From Nectonema munidae (Eukaryota; Nematomorpha; Nectonematoida; Nectonematidae): a DNA stretch of 64,000 nt. The DNA is taken from contig JAUIRK010000106.1 of the NCBI GenBank assembly GCA_030549495.1, positions 1,383,001-1,447,000 of the forward strand. Direction: 5' to 3'. The notes below the pieces were generated by a model. The model was not told the origin of the DNA. It ran no database searches and saw nothing but the letters and a program-made list of their open reading frames with translations. Positions 22,401 to 35,450 of the stretch are shown here, one piece after another (position 1 is the first letter of the stretch; every line of letters begins with the position of its first letter). The position numbers were made by a program, and so were the translations under genes.

Positions 22401-24900
22401 TAAGTTAGGTATAAAATAAGTTTAATAATTAGATAGAAATAGATTTATAAAAGAAAGGTTAAGCTTTCAAGGGCTAGGATAAAATAAATTGCTCAGGAGT
22501 CATTTTAGAACAAGGATTTGTTGTTGAAGCAAAGAAAAATAATTTGAATACTTTACCAGATTTTTTATTTGTTAACTGAGAAAGAAAAAAAGAGTAAGAA
22601 ATTTTATTTAAAAACAAGATTTACATATACTACAAGTTTTACATACACCGCACAAATAAACATGATATTACAAAAAAATTAATGGATTAAGAAAAAATTT
22701 AAATATTATTTACAAACAATAGAATAATAAATTTTAAATAATATTAAATTAATTTTTTTTAATTAAAATTCTTTATTTAGATTAATTACTGACAAGATCA
22801 CAGGAGACATTTATAAATATTTATGTCTTTTTATTTTAAGCATTTATCTAATACAATTTTAATTTTAAGCAATAACTCTAGCTCTAACTAACTGAATAAG
22901 TTACCAAACAACAAACAAATTAACCTAAAAAACTAACTGAATAACGAACTATTTAACGAATCCATTAAAATAAACAAACCGACAAAATAACCCTCGAATA
23001 AATAAAAATATCATTTGATTTGTTAATCCTTTGAAAATTATTTAACAATTGACTAATTTTATCATTCCAATGAGTTTTCACCCATTTGATTATTATTTAA
23101 TTGTACCATTCATTTAAAATTTATTTGACGACATTTTGTCACTTATTTAAGTTATCACTCCTCTTAAACTATAACTAAATTTACCCATAAAAACACCATA
23201 GCGCAGATAGTAACAGGCTACACGACTAATTTACAACGCATACTAAGACTAACACATGCATTTTAAAATCCCCAGAAAAAATACATACTTTAAACTTTAA
23301 AAACAAGGCCATAAACCAAAAATAGAAATTTTAATATCTTCATCATGCCCTAGATGCAAAGAAAAATAAAAAACGCTATATTAGATGACCAGAATGCCAT
23401 CAAATAAAATAATTATCAAAATTATTTTCTTAGCCAAAAATATATAAAATTATAAACAAAAAAATGGTAAAAATTGTCGCAAAATATTTTTTCCCTGTAA
23501 TTCAATGTATCAGAACAAACATGGTTCTTTGTCAACTTTAATTTATATACCGTATTCAAATTTTCAGTATACAAACAGTTATCATTCGTACTGGTGAAAA
23601 CATCCGAAACCAAAATGTCCTAAAACCAAAAGAACAGAAATCTAATGATTCAAACAAGTTTAGGGTTATGTTTAGAGTTAGTCTTAAGATTAGTGTGAGG
23701 GTTATTTTATATAAAAATTTACAGAACTTAATTTATGCCATTTGGGTTTTAAGGCATTTTAATCTTGAGCCGCTATTCTATATCAAAAGGCAGGAAAACT
23801 ATTCTTTTTGAAAGTGTTTATAATAATTATACTATAATACGCTAGTCAAAAGTCTAGTTACAGTTATGGACTCATTAGTGTAAATTCACAACTATCTTAT
23901 TGATTCTTGGTATATTATATCCAGAAAATACACACAAAGGGTGCGATAATTTTATATTTAGACAACAATTAGGTCTGAGAAAGAGGGGTGAGACTTTTTA
24001 CCCAAATACACGCAAATACACTCAAACAGATCAAAACAAATTTAAATATTATTCTCAGCATAAAACTAAAATAAATTATTAATTTTAAAAATTAAACTCC
24101 TGTAAGGCTAAATGCTCGCATTATGCTTGAGATGATTAATCACAGTTTTGTGATTTTGTTTTTAAGATTCGGGGGCCTTTGTGATCGATCAACTGTTAAG
24201 CTGAAAGGTACACCCTAAAAATCATTGAGGCTCAGATTTTTTATTTGTTAACTAAGAATAAATTAAAATATTATTTATATATAAACAAAAACTTAAAATA
24301 ACTATATATTAGCTCTACAACCCAACCACATCCTTTCACCAACTTATACACAACACAAACATACCAATCAATGGAGTACAACAATTCCTTATTAATTCAG
24401 TTTGCTCCTAATAAAACATCTTATCAAGTGCTACCATTAAATCACCCAATCGAGCTTATCTTTCATTCTCACCCACACCAACTCCTTGAAAATAGCCGTT
24501 AATTTTTTAAAGATATTCCATCCTCACTACATGATCTTCTACAACACCCATTACTCATAAAATATCTCTCTCTTCTCATAACTACAATCGAAACAATACT
24601 CTCTTCAAACCAAACACTCAATCCTCCCCCAAATAACTAATCACAATAAGCCCTTATCATCACTAACCCATACATTCTATCTAACAGTCTAGTCTAGCTG
24701 GCGGTTATTTTATAATAATAAGTTTGATAACACAAAATAATATTTTAATTTAAATGAATTACTATCATGTGTGGCCTGGCAAGATAATAGAAGTAAGAAT
24801 ACTCTATAGTCTATTGCCTGCCCTCGTTCATACTTATATCTGTGTGTCTTTTTATTTTAAGCATTTATCGAATATATTTTTAATTTCAACTTCTTATTTG
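22401..24900 (+). other. AT-rich region with probable decayed LINE remnants
   Basis: No intact gene. The plus strand at 23200-23360 reads AQIVTGYTTNLQRIL and, in another frame, CPRCKEK, resembling the post-RNase H tail of LINEs. 24300-24700 is C/A-rich and almost G-free, as in the coding strand of the LINEs in this window, with one open frame near 24302-24500 of unknown nature. Two stretches recur: TTTTTATTTGTTAACT (about 22563 and 24239) and a TTTTTATTTTAAGCATTTAT block (about 22829 and 24849). Confidence 0.35.
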
Positions 24901-27900
24901 TAAATAAGAAATATAATTGTGTGTATTTGGATATATTTGGGTGAAATTAGGTGTCCTACCGAATGTTAGCTTAATTTTTCAAGGAAATCTCTGTGCACCT
25001 CTTGTGCACTCAGTTGCGCTCTTGAGCACTTTTTATCTTCTTCAAAAAATCTTCATCCTTTAAATTCCTAAATTTTTACTTCTCTCACAATTTTTTTATC
25101 AGAATAGACGAAATTTAATTACTACTTTTTACCTTAATAAAAAGTAAAAATACTGTAGGGTGTTTTAATCGAAAAGGCACAATTCCAATGGTTGTATCGA
25201 ACTATGAGGTAAGCAAAAATTATAGGGAATTTTTTGTTCGCTATATTAATATAAATGTTAAAAGGCTGATTTAGCTAGAATGGATTATTTTTTTATCCCG
25301 AGCTTTGCTATAATGTAGGTAAAAGTATAGAAAGAGAAAATAAATAGGCTGTTTTTTAATTGTAAAAATTTTTAATTCTATTTTTAATTTAGTTTTGCGC
25401 TCCGTATTTTCCTAGTCTAACTGTAAAAATCAGTAGAAATCCTCGATGGTTTTCTCATATTTTTTTATGTAATCTCAATATGACTTAAAATTGAAATTTG
25501 TTAGGTTTTCAACATAAGTCATTAATTTGTAAGATTTTTAATTAGTTAATTTTTCTTTAATCTAAAAATGATTTTTAAGGTTTTAAATTTTCTGTAATGG
25601 ATGTTGTCAACTTTTATTTATCATGATCCTTGCGTAGCATTTTTTTAAAAGATGGATGGCTTTTTATGAAGTTTTCCTACTTGTTTTCGTTTCTAAGAGG
25701 TATGCTTCATTCAAACTTTAAAATATATCCATTAACTACTGTTTTTATGCATGATATTTTTTTAAAAAGTAATTCATTTCTCGATTTGATAGGATATGTA
25801 CTTTACTTATTTGGTTGGTAAAACTTGCTTTAGATTTATTTTTTATTCAAAAATATTGATTGAATCAGTCAAAAAAATCAAACGAGTATTTGTTTTGAAA
25901 TCATTATTAATAATAATTTATAGTACTATATATATTTTTCTGTATTGAAATTTTTTATCCTTTTTCTTTTCATGCAAAATATATTTTAATTTTTAACTAT
26001 GTCCTCGATATTTAAACCTACTTAATTTATTTAACTGATTTAAAGAAGTAATTCAGTATTATTTTAATTTATATCTCATTTACGAGATACTTTTTTAAAT
26101 AGGAATTGAAGATTTAATGTGTCTATTTATTGATTTTTTTTTATAATTAACTAGAAAAATCTAAAATATTATTTAAAGTGATTGCTATTTCAGTTTAAAA
26201 TTTTATACATTAGTGTGCATTATCGCCTTTTTATTGCTATTAATTCACATGTAAAAAATCAACATTTTAAGTGCACGTTTTAGATTGACCAGAGTATTCA
26301 ATTCTTTATGTTGATTGTCCATGCTGGTTTTGTAGAACCCAAAGAAAAAAACATGGCTTTATATTTGTGTTACTTGTAATACATAAGTAAAATAAAGTTA
26401 TAATAAAATTTTAAAATTGTTTTTTTATCTTTGTTGATTTTTATTTTTGGTCATATACAACCAAATGCCTTTTTTAGCTACAAAAATTTAGCTTTCCAAG
26501 TCTTAATTAAAAGTATACTATATAATAACTTTCCAAAAATATTCGATTTTTGTTTTATTTGATAAAAATATTTTTTATGTTAATTATTTATCCACCCCAA
26601 AATTTACTTCACCCCAAAATTAAAAATCTTGTTATAAAGTGATAGTTGTTTTTTATGTAAAGTAGAGGAGTTTTCTGAGACTTTGATCATATGTCATCTT
26701 TTACTGTTTATTCTTTTCTTAAGTAATCTGAAAATTAAATATTTTTATTAAAAATTATATACGCTTTCTACTTGATAAAGACTTGGTACGTTAAATATTT
26801 AACTAGCTTGTAATGTTTGCATAACACTATTTTGTGTTGTTTTTTGTTTAAAATCATCATGCTTATTTGTTATAATTTATTCAATCAATGCATGTGATTT
26901 TTAGGCGCAATGGCTCTTCCTAATTTTTTTCCGCCATTTCCTAGAATTTTTGAATATTGATTTCTTAGATACTCTCATGCACATCAACTTTTAAAATTAT
27001 GTAGAAATATTTTATTAAGTTTAAAAGTTAATTATAGATCTTAACTAATTGAATATTCCAAATTTAATTAAAAATCATCCTTTTTTATATTAATATTTTG
27101 AAGTGCCCCTTAATGTTTCAGATATGTCTTGGTATCCCCTTTCAATTAGTTATGTTATATTTTCAAATGGAAATAATGTAATGTTTTTTCAATTTCTTAA
27201 CTATATTTTCAATTCAAAAATATTATTTCGTTTTTTCATATATTATTTTTGCGCTTTTGTTTAGTCTATAGTTTATTTATTTTAGAAGTTAATCAATTTA
27301 TTTTTGTATATCTAATTATCGTATATCCTTGAATATAAGTCGTACTTTTTTCTTTGAAATTTAACATGAAATTATAAACAGGAATTATAGGGGAATTATT
27401 TATGATTGGATACAATTCTTGTCATTAGACAAAATGAATTGCGATCGGTATCTCTGCTAACTTTATGAATAAAGAAGAACTAACTGTAATTTCGCACCAA
27501 AGTATGTTATACCTTATTCATTTGTATAACCACATAATAGACATGCGAAACGCTCATGATTAGTTTTTGTCATTCGAGGGAACAGAACTGCTATACACAA
27601 TGGCTGACCAAATTCTACTTGTCCCGAAAACAGAAAATAAATCATTACCGTGTGTTATTGTGTGTCTGTGATGATTGTGCATTCAAAGTCAAAAAGAAAA
27701 TGTTCTAGAATATCATTGTGGTCCTTTTAAACCAAAATGTGTAGATAGATAGAAATTCGCAGGACCTCCGAACCAGGACAGATGCACCATAAGAAAACCC
27801 CATCATGACATCACGAGAGAGGAAAAAGCTCGACAACTGTTTGCAGAATCAGATGAAGAATTCCTTATAACCTACTCTAATTTTGTCGATTCAGGGGACA

Positions 27901-28432
27901 AAGCATTATAACGAAAGGGGAAGTAGTGAAATTATCATTTGATTTTTATAACCATGGTGAACTTTTTCTAATTTACGTTTTCAATTTAATTTTTTAAATA
28001 TTTTTGTAACTTAGGATAAAGTAGGAGATAATATTTTAATAATAATGCTGCAAAATATGTATAATAAATAAGGTTTGCTATTTTTGATATTTATAACAAA
28101 AAACGAATAAAATTTTATGAAATTAATCCTAGCCATTTTTAAAAAGAAACCTTTTAGTGTACCGCTATATTTTGTATTTAATATATCCAAATCAATAACT
28201 ATTAAAACTCTCTGGATATTTAAAACGTATTCGAGATCGAGAAATTCGTTTTTTTAATTAGTTGATTATCTTAATCCAATGGTTTCAACTATCGTAAATG
28301 CGATTAAGATATTAATATAACTTGGTAAATGAACTAAACGCCCAAGAGACGGCATTGAATTTTAGGTAATTGTCCATAATACCCGTGTAATTCATTTTAA
28401 ATTTATTTATTTTTATATAAGGATATAAAACT
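24901..28432. other. Very AT-rich gene-poor region
   Basis: Almost featureless, with no coding similarity. At 27335-27920 a patch of higher complexity starts with a GAATATAAGTCGTAC-like motif typical of some DNA-transposon ends. It includes a short acidic frame (ARQLFAESDEEF near 27840) that may be the relic of a transposase N-terminus. This could not be confirmed. Confidence 0.3.
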
Positions 28433-28440
28433 AGACAACC

Positions 28441-28834
28441 CAGGGATTTCAACCGTGGGCGAATCGCCAACTTTTGAGCCAAAATGGAATTCAGTTGGTA
28501 ATTTTTTTTAGAAAATATTTAAGCATTTTATATAAATAAACAAATATTTTAATTAAATATGAATTTCAATCAGAATAACATTTTTTATGATCATAAATCT
28601 CATCTGGAAAATCACTTATTGTTCAAAATTGAAGATTTGTTTGAGCCCAAAATAGAAGGATGTGTGATGAATCCTTTTTCTAGTAATATGGATCTGTAAG
28701 TGAACATTTTTTCAAAGAATTTATTGAATATTAATGGAATTAAGGGTTTAAATTAAAGTTTGGAAAAAGTGAAAGATATTGGGTATATTTTTTAAGATTC
28801 TCATTGAGCGATTTTGACAATGTGGAGAACCCTG
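28441..28834. mobile_element. hAT-type MITE, copy 1 (394 bp)
   Basis: Starts CAGGGATTTC and ends GAGAACCCTG, which are inverted. The interior matches the copy at 61050-61461 along its length, for example AAAATGGAATTCAG and TTTTTTTTAGAAAATATTT. Flanking octamers AGACAACC and TTATAACC agree at 5 of 8 positions, so a decayed 8-bp duplication is possible. No coding capacity. Confidence 0.7.
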
Positions 28835-31700
28835 TTATAACCCATATCAGAAACTATTTTCTTAGTACAAATATAAACATAGTTTTTTTGTTAAAGAATT
28901 TTTTTTCATTTTATTCATCAACATTTTAAGTTAAATTAACAAATTTAATCTAAATGACTAAAAGTTTCTAGTTATTTTCACAAGATGTGCGCATGATTTT
29001 TGTATTTATAGTGCAATGGCTGTTACAAAGTTCGACATAAAAAAGATTTGCCTTGTTTTTAAGAACTTGTTGAAATTTGACTTTGATGTTTTACAGGTTT
29101 ATAAATACATACTTTAGTATCTTTTAGCGACCATTCAAAATCCATTCGTTTTTTTCATATATTATGAAACTATCTTGCTAGCTAATTTTTTAAGTAAAAA
29201 TTTTAAATTTTCGTGATTAAATAACTATTCAAACAAGCAACATCAAATAATAAATAATAAGCATAGACCAGCTTACAATTTTTTTCTTCTGTTTTAATTC
29301 ATTATACCTATTCCGCCTTTCGTTTTATCGTATAAATCAATTATTTTTTTGCATAGGGTAGAGATTTTAGAGGGATAGCTTAGAATAAATAAATAATTAA
29401 AATATTGTCAAGCAAAAAACTACAGGTTACAACCAAATGTAGGAACAAATCATGTTTCATTTTTAAGTGGAAATTTTGCGTTAAATGGTAAAACTAAAAT
29501 GTCGTCATTTGTAGACACTAGTCATATATTTTGTTGCATGAATGATTTTTTTAGTGCAGTTATCTAAAAGCACATGTTGTATACCAATTTTCATCAGTAT
29601 AACTACTACATGTTAAAAGTATAGACGATTTAAACTTGTAGGTCTTACAACTGTACATTAACATAAGTTCTATTAGTTTAATAAAATTAACTAACACACA
29701 ATCAATATGATAAACTTAACACCATCGCTATGAACCTGATTTTAAATCGTTAGTTCTGGCTTCTGCTCTTTATTTTACGTATTTTTGATTCGAGTCGCTT
29801 CAACTTTCCATCAACTCGATTTTATTTGTAAATATGGTTGCAGAACAAACGCTAACATCTTGATCAAATGGCTACCGCATCAATGATCTCAATATCTCCA
29901 TACAACTCAACAATCGTCAATATACTCAATTGCCAAAGGTGTAAATGCAAGTCCGCAAACATCTTAATTCACAATTCCGTAACTGCATACCCCAAATCCT
30001 ACGTATAACTCAAATTTCATATCACCTACATCTGGCATACGCAACAATTCTTCACATGTGGGCTAAATCAAGTTTTCAGAGCTTGGTTATGCGCCAAATT
30101 CATTATTATAAGCTTTGAAAAAATGCACCTTTTATTTTCATATTATACTGCACCCTTATACATTCTGCACTCTTTGCTGTGAGGGGGAGTATCTGTTTAA
30201 CCTTTCCAACTGACTCAGGCGATTTCTTAACTTTGAAGTATTTTTATATGGAATTAGTCAATTTCGTCCGCTTTCTCTCGGATGAAATGGATTTAAAAAC
30301 TTTAAAATAATGCTATCGCTTCTTTTTCGTAAAGAAATAAAAATGGAAATGACATGAAAAACATTGTATACTTTTCAAAGTGGAAAAACATTTTAGGAAC
30401 TCATCTTAAGTAAGATTTAGCAACCCTTAATCTATTTTTCAATTTTAAAATTAAATCCTTTTGAAATTGTATTTTATCTAAAAATAAATTATCTAGTATT
30501 ATTCTAAAGATTAAAGAAAATTACGGAGATTGATGCGTACACATGGACGATGGAGATTTTTCTGTCTAATATTCTACGATACCACTAAAAATGTTGCGAA
30601 TACACTTGTCCTAACGTTTAAAATATTTTCAAATGGCTTCCTAAAATTTTCTGTAGATTACGGATGTTTTGGTTTTTATCGTTTTAAAATTTTAAGTTTT
30701 TTAAATTTAAACTTTGAATAGAAAGATGATAAACTTTATTGTTAAAAAGGAAAAAACGGTTAGGATTAGGTAGAAATCTTAATCTTGCGAACAAATTTTA
30801 TTTTTAACATGAACCCAAGAACAACTTTTAAAACATGGAAAGTTAGCAGGGCCAATTAAAATATTGATCAAATATTTTTGATAAATTGTGTATAGCACAC
30901 TTCGCCCTCTGCATCTCTTATTCATTCATTCATTCCAAAAAGCTATTTGTTAGTGCGTTATCTAAAACAATCATTTCACAGTGCGTTATGTGCAATCAAT
31001 ACGTTGAGATGAGTTATCTACAACACATTCATTACTTTTCGAGCTTCTGGCTTATCAATAGATGATTTGATTACTTTATCTATAATTATTGAGTTTATTT
31101 TTTATCTACTAATTGGCAATCTAACGCTTTTTAAATTTTTTTGACTCGCTTTTGACTTTTAACGTATGTGAGCGAAAGTTTTAAGGTTTTTTTTTATATA
31201 TTTCATTTGCTCTTAGTCTCATTTAAAATTTTCAAAAATTGACTTGATAGAATACTGATCCTTAATTTTACTTTAAACCAGTGGCCACATCCGGGAGGGG
31301 GGGGGGCAAAAAGGCATTCTAGAAACCCCCCTCCTCCCCTTTATATTATTTAAAAGACTTGCTTTGCTTATGAGTAGACTTTTCAGAATAAATTTTTTTA
31401 TTTTAAGGCAAAATTTTAGAATGAATATTTAAGATTATTAATTTTAACTTCATTTGTTATAATAATAGGAATTTTAGCTATAGTTGATCAGTGGCAGTAA
31501 TGTAACCAGTAATTTGAACAAGAGCCCATAAATTTTTCAACGAGGCAAATGTTTTTATAGCACATAACTATATAAGAAAGTATTCTTTATAATTTAAAGC
31601 TTAAAAAGTTTATCGCTATTGATTACGGTAACTGAAAGCGTTAAATTAATGGAATATCATACACAAGATAGGAAAATGCCCGTATTATATTTGCTAAAAA
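28835..31700. other. AT-rich gene-poor region
   Basis: No gene, RNA or clear repeat was recognised. A transposon-end-like motif CAGTGGCCACATCCGGGAG followed by a G-run lies at 31280-31306 without an identifiable partner. A less AT-rich patch at 29740-30120 shows no coding pattern. Confidence 0.35.
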
Positions 31701-31706
31701 TATGAA

Positions 31707-31904
31707 CAAAAAAAGTACAGTTTCAAACACACTTATTTTTAAGTGACACGAATTTTGGACTCTACGAGTCTTTATCAAGTTAAAATACTTAAAGTTGAAG
31801 TAAAATTTTACAACTTCTACTATTATGAGTATTCTAACTTGATAAAGACTCGTAGAGTCCAAAATTCTCGCCACTTAAAAAAATTTGTGTGAAACTACTT
31901 TTTT
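31707..31904. repeat. Long foldback hairpin
   Basis: 49-bp arms (31741-31789 and 31828-31876) are complementary except for about four positions and are separated by 38 bp that themselves fold (AAGTTGAAGTAAAATTTTAC). With small bulges the pairing extends outward to about 31707 and 31904. It could be a MITE of unknown superfamily or a transcribed hairpin. No flanking target duplication was established. Confidence 0.8.
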
Positions 31905-33225
31905 ATTTCAAACAAATGATCCTTCAGCACTTTTCCTATATTTGCTAAATATAATTTAAATAAACCATCAAGTCTTTTATTCCATAATTATAATATATAG
32001 CATCTTTATTCTTAGATATTCATTTTATTTATTGATTTCGTTTTTTAATCAAGATTGCTTTAATTGGTAATGTTTTCACACTTCCCTTAAAATTTTTGTC
32101 AATAAAACTTAGTACGAATAATTTCATTATCATGTAATTTATCGTGTATAATATAGGGAATGGAATAGCTAATTCCTAAAAATTTAAGACTTGTAGCAAA
32201 TTTTCTTCAAAATATTTTAAGCCCTTAATTTCTATTTAAGAGACCAAAATTTAAATCCACGACTCCATACTTGTCAATTTATAGATACAAGTTCGAAATA
32301 TATTTTCAAACAATTTACTTTATTAACAGAATATATATGTAGGTAGTAATAATATGAAGATTTTATAAAAAGATTCCTTGTTTTCCTGTGTTAGTATAAT
32401 CTAGTTTGGTAACATTTCGTTGCTAAAAATTTAAAAATTTAATTTTAAGCACAGTACATAGTTATCAATGCATATAACCAATTCATTTGATATCAACCAA
32501 CGTATTGACAATTGGTGAGATCTGAGGTTGAGAAAAATCTCTTAGCTCCTAGTCAATATTTTATGGGATATCGTTGTTGTCGAATAATGGAATGTTGGAT
32601 ACAAGCCTTTCGACACAGTCTTCGTAAGCTTTTTAGCCTTCGAACATTAAATACAGAATCGGCTTAACCAATAATTATATTCCCTAAAGATTTACAACAG
32701 ATCGTTTTAAGCGTCATTGTATAAAACCTAGCGATAAGATTTTTATAACGCATGCAGTTGTTTCAGAACTACGACATCCAAATGTGAAAGCGTTTGTGAC
32801 CAACCGTTTAAATAACTGATGAAAAGCAATAAGGAGAGATAAAGCGTTTAATCCATCCGAGGAGTAGTGATCATTGTCTCTCCGTGTCTTAATGCGAAAG
32901 TCTCAAACATATAAAATAAGGCGTAACCTGCACTATTGATTCAATTTAGATCCTGCTTGCCAGTATATTTTCGTCAGAAACCGTAACTGTGAAAATTTTC
33001 TGAAAGTATTATATATTTGTTTTAATTTAAAATGTCATATCTCACGAATTTATCAAGCATATGATATCTATAAATCCTACCTCCAGAGAAATACACGTTG
33101 AGTTTATGAAAAGCTAAAAAATCTCCTATGAGTGTAAAAATAATAGCCTGCATAAAAAATTATGAGTTTCATTTCGCTTTAATTCTATCATATATAAATA
33201 ATTTTGTTGTCTTGTTGAGCTAAAA
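31905..33225. other. Gene-poor region with a patch of higher complexity
   Basis: 32460-33000 is less AT-rich than its surroundings and contains a 34-codon frame starting at the ATG of ATGGGATATCG near 32570, without similarity. It might be an unrecognised exon or an old repeat; nothing decisive is visible. Confidence 0.3.
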
Positions 33226-33720
33226 CGGTGGTTCACAAACTTTAAAAATTTATGGGTCTCTATAATTTTTAGATCGCGGTCTTATTTAAAAACTTAACTA
33301 AGAAGTTTGACACAATTCTTTATTCAAAAATTCTCTGAATGATCCAATCAACAAGTCAATGGGATGGAAGTATCTGCTTTGTCTAAACTAGTTTGTCTAA
33401 GTTTGGCTCTGTTTTGATCAATGTCACTTTCGTATTACTCACTTCCAATCTGTTTCGGGATTTTGTTTTAATGATAAGTAGCGTGGAAAACGCTTGCTCA
33501 TTCTCAAAAGGACTGTCCCACTTCAGTCGAAAAATCGCTACAGGACATTTCACGATAAACATGTTTTGTACCTCCTCTCAATCATTAATCAAATCAATAA
33601 CCTGTTCTTCAATTAAGAAATCTTCTGAAGCAAGATCACTAATGAAGATAACAAACGGATTTTTGATAAATTGTTATTTTTTAAATTCCTTTGACTTCAA
33701 AAGGAGATCTCCTGATTAGT
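33226..33720 (-). mobile_element. hAT C-terminal fragment (ZBED5/FAM200-type)
   Basis: The end-like sequence CGGTGGTTCACAAAC at 33226 resembles hAT termini (CAGTGGTTCTCAAAC). The minus-strand frame across 33540-33370 reads FENEQAFSTLLIIKTKSRNRLE, the dimerisation region of ZBED5/FAM200-like hAT transposases (shown here broken at 20 residues: FENEQAFSTLL, IIKTKSRNRLE). Only this end is preserved, and the other terminus was not found. Confidence 0.7.
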
Positions 33721-34061
33721 GTCAAGTTAAGAGAATTTCGGTTTATAACTATATGAATTTATGAGTTAATTTTTCTCATATTATATATATTATTATAGAT
33801 TTTCTTTGAATTTTATGTTAAACAATTACTATTTAATTTTATTCTACAATTTGAATTTACAAAATAAAATATAAAACTCCGTTGTTTTGAATACCAAGAA
33901 AAAATATGAAATAAAATACATACATTTCACAAATTAACGCTTACCAATAAATGAAAGTTAAAATGATCTTTCAAATATCAACTAAGAGCTTAATTTATAT
34001 CTTTGTTGTATAACGTAATAAGCATTAGATCCTCAAAACCTGGATCATAGGTGCAAGGAAT

Positions 34062-34109
34062 AAAAATGGGCCCTAGGGTGGCCCGCTTTCCATTGGTTGG
34101 ACATCCCTG
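34062..34109. mobile_element. Solo hAT-like terminal sequence
   Basis: Read in reverse from 34109, the sequence begins CAGGGATGTCCAACC and continues with a GGGCC-rich subterminal part, as in hAT ends. No transposase or opposite end is recognised nearby. Confidence 0.45.
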
Positions 34110-35313
34110 CCTTAGAATATGTACACTATAGTTTTGCAAAAATTAGGCAATGGGTTTATTTTTGAAAAATTACAACACAGAATTTTGTTAAATCAAACTT
34201 TTGTACAGAAAGTTTACCAAAAGTATCCTGACAAAAAATACTTAAATTGAAATTTAAAAACCATTTTCGAATAAATTTATTAAAAAAAATATATCGATCG
34301 AAAATATTTGATAGTCAAAATCTCTAAAAATATTGATCGCCTCAAAATGTCAACCACGTGCGCTCATTAACTTAACACTAGCTAACCAAAATAGAATTGG
34401 GGATTTTAGAACAAAACTGTGATTTTGATTGTAATTTCATTTTTAACATATTTTTTTAAATTTCCATATGAAAAGCAAACTCTTAATAAAATATGTAATT
34501 TTGTTAATACTGGATTAAATAGAGTTCGCGAAATATTCATTGAAATTAGAATATTTTGCGCATTTAATAGTCTGTAACTCAAAAAATGGCGATTATAGAT
34601 TGAAAATTTCGTCGATAAAATTATTAGCAAGATAAATGATTTGTTCCTATGCATTTAATATTTATAATTTTAGTATATTTTCTTTCCTTATCGATTTTTC
34701 AGCATCCATTTTTTGCATTTGTACGAATAATTTTTGTTTTAACAGTGTATGTTATTATGCGCACTCACTCCTTAACTACACTCAAAATAAAATCTGCTAG
34801 ACAGGCTTGGTCAAAATATATTTTTTACTTTTCACTAAGATAATATTATTGCAGTCTTATTTCACTAATCTCTCCCATTCCTTTTGCTTTGTGCATAGTA
34901 AAATTTGGATAAGTGAGTCTGCTCTATCAATTTTATTTAAGAGGCTCATTTGTGATGAAAAATTCGAGAACGCTATCATACCGAGTAACTAACGATGACT
35001 CCGCTTTATATAATTCAGGCTGCTCTAATTTCCCTTCTAATAACCTATTTACAAATTATTTCATTTTTTACCTCGTCATTTAAAAGGAAATTTCAACAAA
35101 AAGTACTAAATATTCCACATGTATTGAACTTTGCATGTACAAGAATTCATGTAGTGATTGGTTCTTTTAAAATAATACACTAAGCGAATCCGCATTATTT
35201 GGAGCAGTGTTGTTGAGTTGGAGTCCGAGATTTAAAGGTATAGGAGTAGGAGGAATGTTCGTTTATTTTTACTACGAATCTAACGAGATCTTTTTAGCCT
35301 TTTTGTTAATGGG
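34110..35313. other. AT-rich spacer
   Basis: Short frames only, none with recognisable motifs. The last bases (35306-35313) form half of a 22-bp perfect palindrome centred on the TTAA at 35314. Confidence 0.4.
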
Positions 35314-35450
35314 TTAACCCATTAACGACCAGAATAATCAGACGATATCTAATGTAAAGCAGAAAATTTGTATTAAAAAGCATTAATAAAAGCAGACGAT
35401 TTTATTTGTGTAAAGTCAACATATGTCGACTGTGGTCGATAACCGGTTAA
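35314..35450. mobile_element. TTAA MITE (CCCATTA family), copy 1
   Basis: TTAA at 35314-35317 and 35447-35450 encloses a sequence starting CCCATTAACGACC and ending GGTCGATAACCGG. The interior contains the family motif CAGACGATATCT and later GCAGACGATTTTAT. Length (137 bp with both TTAA) matches the copies at 57390 and 40324. The TTAA target and CCC start are piggyBac-like. Confidence 0.8.

Noticed and set aside
25630-25821. 63-codon hydrophobic open frame
   Set aside because: Phe/Leu-rich translation of AT-rich DNA with no motif; expected by chance.
34406-35183. Series of short frames around 34.4-35.2 kb
   Set aside because: All are Ile/Leu/Phe-rich and mutually overlapping, with no shared domain, so they look fortuitous.
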